From: Jiangella muralis | GTDB taxonomy: Bacteria; Actinomycetota; Actinomycetes; Jiangellales; Jiangellaceae | Assembly (NCBI RefSeq): GCF_001270745.1 | Contig: NZ_KQ434751.1 | Span: 517,539-581,538, forward strand | Length of the DNA stretch: 64,000 bases | Reading direction: 5' to 3' | Shown here: one piece after another, positions 8,817-16,800 of the stretch | Numbering within the stretch: the stretch's first letter is position 1 | How the letters are laid out: every line of letters begins with the position of its first letter | Program-made: the position numbers and the translations under genes | The notes under the pieces: generated by a model | Told to the model about the DNA's origin: nothing | What the model saw: only the letters and a program-made list of their open reading frames with translations | Databases searched by the model: none

Positions 8817-10111
8817 GCCGCACCCGGCGCGTCCGTCTCGCCTACGGGCGGCATGGACTGGAGGTCGACCTGCCGGCCGACCGCACGGTGGTGGTGGAGC
8901 CGCGGTTCGCCGACGGCGCTGCCGACCAGGCGGCCGAGGTCCGCCGCGCCCTGCGCGGTCCGGTTGCCGGACCCGGCCTGCGCGAGCGCCTGATCGCCAA
9001 GGGCGCCGGACCCGGCACCACCGTCGCGATCTCGATCTGCGACGGCACCCGGGCCCAGCCCCGGCGCGTCATGGTGCCGGCGATCCTCGACGAGATCTCC
9101 GACCTCGTCGACCTCGCGAACGTGGTGGTCCTCGTCGCGACCGGCACGCATCGCGGCAACACCCACGCGGAGCTGCTGGACATGCTGGGCCCCGAGGTGC
9201 TGAGCTCCGTCCAGGTCGTCAACCATGACGCCCGCGACGACGCCGGCCTGGCCTGGTGCGGCGTGGCCGGCGCGGGAGTGCCGGTCTGGCTCAACCGCAC
9301 GTGGGTCGACGCCGACGTCAGGATCACGACCGGTTTCGTCGAGCCGCACTTCTTCGCCGGGTTCTCCGGTGGACCCAAGATGATCGCGCCGGGCCTGGCC
9401 GGCCTCGACACCGTCCTCGTGTTGCATGACGCCCGCCGCATCGGCAGCCCGAAGGCCACCTGGGCGATCACCGAAGGGAACCCGGTCCACGACGACGTCC
9501 GCGCCATCGCCCGGCTGACCGGCTGCGACTTCGCCGTCGACGTGGTGATGAACCGCGACCACCAGATCATCCAGGCGTTCGGCGGCGACCTGCTCACCAG
9601 CCACGCCGTCGCCTGCCGCCGGGCCCGCGAACTGTCGATGGTGCCCGTGCCCGCGCCGTTCGACGTCGTCGTGACGACCGGCTCCGGCTACCCGCTGGAC
9701 CAGAACCTGTACCAGGCGGTCAAGGGCATGTCGGCCGGGGCCGCGGTCACGAGGCCGGGCGGGCGACTGATCGTCGCCGCCGAGTGCAGCGACGGCTATC
9801 CCGACCACGGGTCGTACGTCGACGTCCTCACCGGCGCGGCATCGCCGCAGGCGCTGCTCGACCAGATCGCCGCCCGCGAACGGACCGTTCCCGACCAGTG
9901 GCAGGTCCAGGTCCAGGCGCGCACCTGCACCCACGCCAGCGTCGGGGTGCACTGCGCCGGCCTCGGCGCCGACCAGCTCGCGGCCGCCCACCTCGACGCG
10001 GTCCCCGACATCGCCGCGGCGGTCGAGCGCGCCCTCCACGACGCCGGACCGGACGCCCGCTGCTGCGTCCTTCCCGAAGGCCCCCAGACGATCGCCTACG
10101 TCCGCTCGTAG
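8813..10111 (+). CDS. LarA-type (nickel-pincer) racemase/epimerase homologue
   Basis: This 432-residue protein is of the LarA/DUF2088 family, whose founding member is lactate racemase with the covalently bound nickel-pincer nucleotide. Key residues are all present: R80 (DGTR), H113 (TGTHR), H179 (EPHFFAGFSGG), K189 (GGPK, the lysine that tethers the cofactor) and H205 (LVLHD). Each is exactly five positions later than R75, H108, H174, K184 and H200 of the Lactobacillus plantarum enzyme. It should racemise or epimerise a 2-hydroxy acid; in this setting a sugar acid is more likely than lactate. Its GTG start overlaps the SDR stop (GTGA). The cofactor genes larB, larC and larE are not in the window. 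Confidence 0.85.
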   Translation: MSRTRRVRLAYGRHGLEVDLPADRTVVVEPRFADGAADQAAEVRRALRGPVAGPGLRERLIAKGAGPGTTVAISICDGTRAQPRRVMVPAILDEISDLVDLANVVVLVATGTHRGNTHAELLDMLGPEVLSSVQVVNHDARDDAGLAWCGVAGAGVPVWLNRTWVDADVRITTGFVEPHFFAGFSGGPKMIAPGLAGLDTVLVLHDARRIGSPKATWAITEGNPVHDDVRAIARLTGCDFAVDVVMNRDHQIIQAFGGDLLTSHAVACRRARELSMVPVPAPFDVVVTTGSGYPLDQNLYQAVKGMSAGAAVTRPGGRLIVAAECSDGYPDHGSYVDVLTGAASPQALLDQIAARERTVPDQWQVQVQARTCTHASVGVHCAGLGADQLAAAHLDAVPDIAAAVERALHDAGPDARCCVLPEGPQTIAYVRS

Positions 10112-10286
10112 CGGCCGGCACGACTCATACAGCCGATCGCGCCGGCACACCGAGTGTTCCCAGCTCCAGCCGACAGCTGTCGTACAGGCTGCGACGCCTG
10201 CGGCGCCGATCGATCACCCATCCACCCTGGTGGGCGGGTTGCTGCCGAGGTGACGCTGCATCCTCTTCGCGCCGAACGTCGCGAAC

Positions 10287-10316
10287 CTCTCCGATAAGTG
10301 GGGATCGTTCGGAGAG
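10287..10316. promoter_or_regulatory. Inverted repeat with 8-bp arms upstream of secreted protein gene
   Basis: CTCTCCGA (10287-10294) and TCGGAGAG (10309-10316) are perfect complements separated by 14 bases. No T-run follows, so an operator with two half-sites about two helical turns apart is more likely than a terminator. The bound regulator is unknown. Confidence 0.4.
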
Positions 10317-10339
10317 ATTGTCTCACCTCTGAATCAGAC

Positions 10340-10354
10340 ACTTGACGTATAAGT
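10340..10354. promoter_or_regulatory. ACTT-N7-AAGT half-palindrome, second copy
   Basis: ACTTGACGTATAAGT has the same arms and spacing as the site at 7288-7302, and the flanking bases extend the arms to CACTT/AAGTG. It lies 63 bp upstream of the secreted protein start and may link this gene to the FadR-type regulon. Confidence 0.45.
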
Positions 10355-10417
10355 GGCCCTCCTTGAAGGATGTCCGCACAGCCAGATGGATCCCGGCCCA
10401 AGGAGGCGGACACCGTC

Positions 10418-13400
10418 ATGGAACTCTCGCGACGCAATCTCTTGCTCAGCACGCTGGCGGTCGGCGGCGCGGCGGCGCTCGACCTCGGCGCCGATCCGCG
10501 CCGGGCGGGCGCCGTCGTCCGGACCGCGTCCACTCCCCTGGCGCCGCTGGCGTGGGACATCCAGCTGCGTCCGGTCGCCTCCCGCCGCACCGGCACGACC
10601 AACGCCTCCTACGACACGGTCAACGGCCTGTGCACCTTCACCTACACCGCGGCCGGGCAGACCGTCGTCTACACCGTCGACCTGACGTCACCCCAGGTCC
10701 AGGACGGACTCATCCAGGTCGGCGTCCGGGTCGACGGACACGCCGCCATCACCGCGGTCGCCGGCGCCGGCACCTACTACCTGCCGCTGACCGGCAGCGA
10801 GCTGACACCGGAGGGCCTCGCGGGCGCCGCCGCCACGTCGATGACGACCGCCTTCGCCGGCCAGGTGCTGACCCTGACGTACACCGACAGCCTCGGGGGC
10901 ATCGACAGCACGAAGACGTTCAGCTTCCAGCTGCTGAACAAGTCGCTGATGATCCGCGCCACCAGCAGCAGCACCCGCGGCCGAGGCGGCTACACCGGCT
11001 TCGGGACCGGCCGGGCCGTCACCTCCGCGAGCCTGTCGCAGCACACGTCGGTCTTCGTCGAGGAGGTCGCGGTAGCCCTGGTCGACCAGGCCTACTTCCT
11101 CTCCGCCTACGTCGACAAGGCGAAGACCGGTGGGACGCTCCTCGACAACGCCCCGGCCGTCGCGTCCGGTCAGGCCACGCACGGCATGGTCGCCCACTAC
11201 GAACTCAACTCCGCAGGCGAGACGAACCAGCTCGACGAGACGATGTACGTCACCGCCTCGACCGAGTTGCTCGACTGCGTGTACCTGACCAACGCCACGA
11301 AGTCGGCGTACCGCGACTCGCTGGACGGCCTGGTCATCTACGACACCTGGGAGTACCGGCCGTCGTACCAGGAGCGCAAACGGCACTACCGGATGCTCCG
11401 CGAGCGGTTCGGGATCGACGACATGCTGCTGATCGATCACCGGTGGCAACGCGACACGCTCGACATCTCCAACCCCGCCCACTATCCCGCGTCGACGACC
11501 TGGGGCTCGGCGAAGAGCTTCGCCGACTACCTCGGCACCGTGCACGGCCTGACCTGGACGGTCGCGCTGCACGAGGATTACTGGTTCATGTACCCCTCGC
11601 CGACCAATCAGTACTGGAACGTGCCCGGCGTGGAGGACAAGCTCGCGCAGGACGCCAACGGCATTCTGCGCTACGGCTGGCTGACGACGTCCTACGCCAA
11701 CAAGTCCGACCAGATGCTCGAGTACGCCGAGATCGAGTCGGCGCTGATCAAGGCCAACTACCTGACCGGCAGCGCCTTCCTCGACGTGAACGGCGGCGTG
11801 GACCCGTCGGTGATGAACCAGGTGACGCTGAATGCCGGCAGCTCGACGTCGCGCACGCTCGCGCAGGTCGTCGCCGACAACGTCGCCCTCTTCGAGGGCA
11901 TGAAGACCATCTATCAGGGCCCGATCATGTCGGAGGGCGCACAGGGCTCGAGAGCATTCGGCTCGGCCTACGCGGGCCACGTCGACGCGACCGAACGAGA
12001 GATCACCGGTCTGCGAAACGGCCGGGTCATGCCCGACTACGAGCTGCGGCACATCCGGCCGCTCCAGGCCAACCAGGGCATGGGCTACCCGTGGCGGTTC
12101 GACCCGGACGCCGCCCGCGTCAGGTACGAGCTGAGCGGCGCCGGCACGGGCACCGGCGTACCGAACCTCGCGAAGCTCTCCACCGGCGCCGTCGGCGATC
12201 ACGGGGTCTACTACTTCGCCGCCACCGGCTCCGGCGCCGGCACCACTCTCACCCTGATGTCCCGGGCGACCGATCCGGCGATGGGCGGCGAGTACTGGTA
12301 TCACGACGACGGCGGCGGACGGCGTTCGCTGGTCGCACCGCTGCTGTACCCGGGCATCGGGGTCGCGGACCCGGGCAGCACCACCTACCCGGTCATCGGG
12401 TTCAGGGCGCCCGAGTCCGGGTGGCTGGTCGCCCGGTTCAGCGCGACCGCCTACCCACAGCCGGGGTCGGACGGTTTCACCCTGACCATGTGCCACAACG
12501 GGTTCGGACCCGATCATGAGGTGCCGAAGGACGCCGGCGACGAGCACTGGGTCAAGGTCCTCGAAGGGGACCTGATCTACCTCGTCTTCCGGACGAACGG
12601 CGCGACCGTGACCGGCGACCGGTGCGGCTACTACGCCTGGGTCGCCTACGCCGACGTCGAGCAGCCCGCGGTGTTCGCCCCGGTGACGAACACCAACTAC
12701 CAACTGTGCGGCTCCGACCCGGCCACGGCGCCGACCAACCTGGCACAGCTCGGTTCCGGCCTGCAGGACGACAACGGGCTGCGGTACTTCGCCGCCGAGG
12801 GATCGGGCGGCGCGACCCGCCTCACCAAGCTCCGGCTCGCCTACGATGCGGATCTCGGCGGCGAGTACTGGGCCGACACCGACGGCGACACCGCCGTGAG
12901 CATCGCCCCGCTCATGCACACCAGCGTCGGCGTCGCCCACGCCACCGCGGGACGGTACCCGGTCGCGGCCTTCCGGGCACCCGCGTCGGGAACCCTCTTC
13001 CTCGGCTTCACCGCCACCGAGTACGTCGGCGCCGGTTCCGACGGGTTCACGGTCGAGGTGTTCCAGAACGGCTTCGCCGCCGCGAACCGGATGACCGCCG
13101 GCCAGCCGGGTCAGTACTGGATCTGTGTGGAGGAGGACGACCTCGTCTACTTCTCCTTCCGGCCCGACGGCGCGCTCGTCGCCGGCGACCACGTCGGCTA
13201 CTACGCCTACCTCTCCTACACGGAGCAGACGGCATCCCGTCGCTGGCAACCACACACGCACGCCACGCCGCCCGGAACCGTCGTCAACTGCCAGACCACG
13301 CTGCCCCAGCCGCTGCCCGCCGGCGCCGTACTGGAGGTCGACCCGGGCTTCTCCTTCGACTTCGACCGCTACAACTCGATGGCCATCGCGTACGGGCACA

Positions 13401-13870
13401 CCGCCTTCATCGGCGAGTTGCACCACGGCATGGTCGAGCAGCAGGTCAACGCCTACTTCATGTTCCGCGCGCTGCAACCGCAATACCTCGATACGGGTGT
13501 GACGGTCAGTGCGATCACCTACTTCGCCACGAACGGCTCCTCGTTCGACGTCAACACGGCGATCAAGAACGGCTACGACTTCACCAAGGCGCGGCTGTAC
13601 ATCGAATACTCCAACGGCCTGAAGCTCCACCTCAACTTCTCCGACGCCAACTGGTCGGTCAACGTCAACGGCACGAACTACGTCCTCGACCGCAACGGCT
13701 ACGTCGCCGTCAACCCGGTCGCGGCCTTCAGGCAGTTCAGCTGCCTCGTCAACGGCGACCGGGCCGACTATGTGGACTGTGCGACCTACACCTACGCGAA
13801 CCCGCGCGGGAAGACGGTCGACTTCGGCGGCGGGCTGGTCGTCTCCGAGCAGACCATCCAGTACAAGTAG
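10418..13870 (+). CDS. Tat-secreted, probable carbohydrate-active multidomain protein
   Basis: This is a 1150-residue exported protein. The ATG at 10418 follows an AGGAGG and begins MELSRRNLLLSTLAVGGAAAL, a twin-arginine signal. Residues ~40-300 look beta-rich. Residues ~305-560 look like a glycosidase TIM barrel (LVIYDTWEYRPSYQERK, DDMLLIDHRWQRDTLD, WTVALHEDYWFM), loosely reminiscent of GH31/GH36/GH101-type folds. Residues ~567-750 and ~757-938 are two clear tandem copies of one beta domain, each with GEYW, PV-GFRAP and a YYAW/YYAY ending. A C-terminal ~210-residue domain has no recognisable family. It is likely a secreted glycoside hydrolase, but the catalytic residues cannot be assigned and the family is uncertain. 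Confidence 0.6.
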   Translation: MELSRRNLLLSTLAVGGAAALDLGADPRRAGAVVRTASTPLAPLAWDIQLRPVASRRTGTTNASYDTVNGLCTFTYTAAGQTVVYTVDLTSPQVQDGLIQVGVRVDGHAAITAVAGAGTYYLPLTGSELTPEGLAGAAATSMTTAFAGQVLTLTYTDSLGGIDSTKTFSFQLLNKSLMIRATSSSTRGRGGYTGFGTGRAVTSASLSQHTSVFVEEVAVALVDQAYFLSAYVDKAKTGGTLLDNAPAVASGQATHGMVAHYELNSAGETNQLDETMYVTASTELLDCVYLTNATKSAYRDSLDGLVIYDTWEYRPSYQERKRHYRMLRERFGIDDMLLIDHRWQRDTLDISNPAHYPASTTWGSAKSFADYLGTVHGLTWTVALHEDYWFMYPSPTNQYWNVPGVEDKLAQDANGILRYGWLTTSYANKSDQMLEYAEIESALIKANYLTGSAFLDVNGGVDPSVMNQVTLNAGSSTSRTLAQVVADNVALFEGMKTIYQGPIMSEGAQGSRAFGSAYAGHVDATEREITGLRNGRVMPDYELRHIRPLQANQGMGYPWRFDPDAARVRYELSGAGTGTGVPNLAKLSTGAVGDHGVYYFAATGSGAGTTLTLMSRATDPAMGGEYWYHDDGGGRRSLVAPLLYPGIGVADPGSTTYPVIGFRAPESGWLVARFSATAYPQPGSDGFTLTMCHNGFGPDHEVPKDAGDEHWVKVLEGDLIYLVFRTNGATVTGDRCGYYAWVAYADVEQPAVFAPVTNTNYQLCGSDPATAPTNLAQLGSGLQDDNGLRYFAAEGSGGATRLTKLRLAYDADLGGEYWADTDGDTAVSIAPLMHTSVGVAHATAGRYPVAAFRAPASGTLFLGFTATEYVGAGSDGFTVEVFQNGFAAANRMTAGQPGQYWICVEEDDLVYFSFRPDGALVAGDHVGYYAYLSYTEQTASRRWQPHTHATPPGTVVNCQTTLPQPLPAGAVLEVDPGFSFDFDRYNSMAIAYGHTAFIGELHHGMVEQQVNAYFMFRALQPQYLDTGVTVSAITYFATNGSSFDVNTAIKNGYDFTKARLYIEYSNGLKLHLNFSDANWSVNVNGTNYVLDRNGYVAVNPVAAFRQFSCLVNGDRADYVDCATYTYANPRGKTVDFGGGLVVSEQTIQYK

Positions 13871-13882
13871 CCTCTGACCGGC

Positions 13883-16800
13883 TCAGTCCAGCCAGCGGCC
13901 GACGCCACGCACCGTGACCTCGAGCAGTTCTGCCGGATTCTCCGGGTCGGGATAGTAGATGATCATGGTCGTGCCGGCCGGCAGCAGCAGTTTGACGGCT
14001 TGTATGCACCCGGCCACGAACTGACGCTGCGCATCAGGTCCGGTGCCTTCGATCGGCACCGCGTCGCAGGCGCCGCCGGGGTTGTTCATGACGAGCCGGA
14101 GCGTGTTGTCACGGAGCGCCACTTCTCGGGTGGCGACGCGATAGGCGAGTTGGGTCTCGAGGTGCCACGCCGGGGGTGCCATGGGCACACCGAACGTTTG
14201 ACCGAACAGGAGCCCGATACGATCCTCGAGGGCCGCGAGGTCGTCGTGCAACCCGCTCTCGACCGTGTATCTCGCCCATTCCTCGAGATCGTCGACCGGT
14301 GGCAGACTTGCGATCGGCAGGCCACTCGCATCGAGCACCCGTCCGGACTCGTCGACGATGTAGCCCTGGTTGTTCTCGGGCTTGATCGACTCGCTCAGTC
14401 GCTCGAGCCGTCGCGCGGCATCCGCGTAGGGGCAGTCCCCACCGTCCAGAACGCACCCGATCGGAAGGATGCGCAGGAGCGAAGCGGCGAGATCGGTCTC
14501 GTGGATCGCGGAGAGGATGGTCCGGTCGGACAGATGCTCCTTCAGGTACATCGTGCCCCAGATCGAGTTGTACTCGGCGAAGCGGAGCTCCTCCGGGACG
14601 GTCGACTCGACGAAGGTTCCCTTCCACTGGCTCGAGTACTTGTCCCAGTCGGGATCGGTCAGGTTGAGCGACCCGTTGATGCAGCTCGAGAACTTCCTCC
14701 CTGCACCGACAACGCCTCCCCCAAGGACGGACCTGCACTTGTTCAACATGAGATATTGGGAGGCGCCGTTGAGCACGTCCAGCCCGAACAGAGACATGTA
14801 CTCTTCGGCGAGACGGTGGGTCTCCGTCTCTCGGTCGGCGATTCCTCGTGCCGCGAAGCTGAAGAGTGGGCTCAGGACAAGTGACATGCAGGCGTCTTGG
14901 GCCTTGCCGACGAACTGATCCCGGCAGTGCTGGATTCGTTCCTGGGCGTAGCCGTCCGGGTCGTGGAGTATCCCATTGGGGTCATTGAGAAGGCCTTCGA
15001 CGTAAACGTCGCAGTTGTGGTATCCGGGCAGGTCGTCATCGGGGCCCCACTCGCAGTGGTCTTCCCACGTGGCCTTGAGCGCGGTCAGACGTTGCTCGGC
15101 CTCTTCTCGGTAGTAGTCGAACACCTCGGCGGCGATGCGAGCCGCCTCGGACGCGCTGTCACCGGCCCGGATCGCCGCTGCGTACGCGGCGTCGTACGCG
15201 GCGAACGCGCTGGCCGCGTCCTGTGCCGCCGCAACAGCCGAGGCGCGGGCCCAACGCGCCGAGAGCGACGCCTGCCGGGCCGACTGCTGGGCCTGCTGGG
15301 TCGCGGCGGCAGCGGTACGGACGGACTGCGCGGCTCGTTCCGCGGACGCGGCTGCGTTCTGCGCGTGGGCGACCGCCTGGGTGGCGAACGTCCGCGCCCG
15401 GTCCGCCGCCGCACCGGCGTCGTTCGCATAACCGACGGCCTCCTCCGCCGCACCGCGGGCTTCCGCCGCCGCGGCCTGCGCGGTGCGCGCGAGCTCGACG
15501 GCGCGCTGCGCGATCTGCGCCGTCTCGATCATCAAGGAGGTGGCGATGTAGTCGTGTGTCGCGGTCGCGTAGTCGCGTTCGGCCGCACGGTGGCGGCCCA
15601 CCTCCAGGAACTCGACCTGCATCGCCGTCGTGCCGGCGAGAGCTACCTGCGCGCCGTTGCGCACCTCGGTGCCGTAGGAGTCGTCGCCGGCGATCGAGCC
15701 GACCCGCGCCCGGATGTCGATCGTGTGGGCGGTGTTGTACGTCGACGCCATGAACACCTCGAGGGCGTCCGGATCCTCCGACCGCAGGGCGTTGTTCGCC
15801 GCCGCCTCGGTCTCGGTGTTCCCGGCCGTACGGGCGTCAGCGAGGATCCGTCCGACCTGCTCGCGTTGTTCGGCGGCTCGCTCGGGGTAGTCCGGGTCGT
15901 CGAGGAACGCGATGACGTCGGCCCACTCGCCGTCGAGGGCGGTCTCCGCGGCGGCCCTCATGGCCTCGGTGCCGGTGACCATGAGACCCGTCAGGGTGGT
16001 GCGGTCGTCCTGCTCCTGTGCGGCGGCGAGCCCGCCCCTGACGAACTCGAGGACACGTACGTCGTCGTCCTCGCCGAGAGCGGCCACGGCCGCCGAACTC
16101 GTCCACGTACCCGGCACGGTCGCGAAGTATCGAGCCACTTCCCGCGCCTTGCCGACCGCCACGCCCGGATCGGCCTGCTCGTCGGCGGCCTCGGCAATCA
16201 GCGCGTCGATCTCCGGCGTGTAGTACTCGCGCATCGGCACGTCGAAGCCGCGAGCGTCATCCAAGTTGGCCTGCGCGGTTTCCGCGCTGAGGTGCTGGGC
16301 GAAGGACACCTCGAGCTCGAGTTCATTCTGGAGTCGTTCGGCGTCGGCCGCACGCGCCGCGGTGTAGACCACCTGGGCGGTCTCCGCCGCATCCAAGGCG
16401 TCCCCCGCCGCGACGTAGGCGTTGTCCGCGTGCTGCGTCGCCAGCTCCGCCGCGTTGACAGCACTGCCCGCATGCGCGGCCGCGCTCGCTGCCGCCGCCG
16501 CGGCCGCCTCGGCATAGGCGACCGCCCGCGTAGCGGCATCTCGCGCCTTGCCGGCCGCGTCCTGGGCGATGTTCGCCTGCCGTACCGTCTCCGCGGTGGC
16601 GCGCCTCGCCTGCTCCGCGCTCGCTGCCGCACGCGCGGCGGCGGCGAACGCGGCCCGAGCCTCAGCGCTCGACACTCCTGCGTAGTGGCCGGCGGCCTCG
16701 GCCGCGCGTCCGGCGGCCGCGGTGTTCGTCCTCGCCGACTCGGCGGCGGCGACCGCGATCAACGCCTGATCGGTCACAGCGATGATCTGGGTGATGGGTG

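Larger units (their letters stand above)
10112..10417. other. 306-bp intergenic region with two inverted repeats
   Basis: No gene is supported here. It contains the leader of the secreted protein gene at 10418, including an 8-bp-arm inverted repeat at 10287-10316 and the ACTT-N7-AAGT site at 10340-10354. An AGGAGG Shine-Dalgarno at 10401-10406 lies 11 nt before the ATG. No convincing terminator for the LarA operon was found. Confidence 0.6.

Noticed and set aside
10688..13630. 980-codon open frame antisense to the secreted 10418 protein
   Set aside because: The sense frame has a Tat signal, ribosome site and domain repeats; the antisense frame is arginine/valine/glycine-rich and arises from high GC.
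13871..13900. Terminator between the convergent secreted-protein genes
   Set aside because: The 12-bp gap has only weak partial dyads; no stable hairpin could be drawn.
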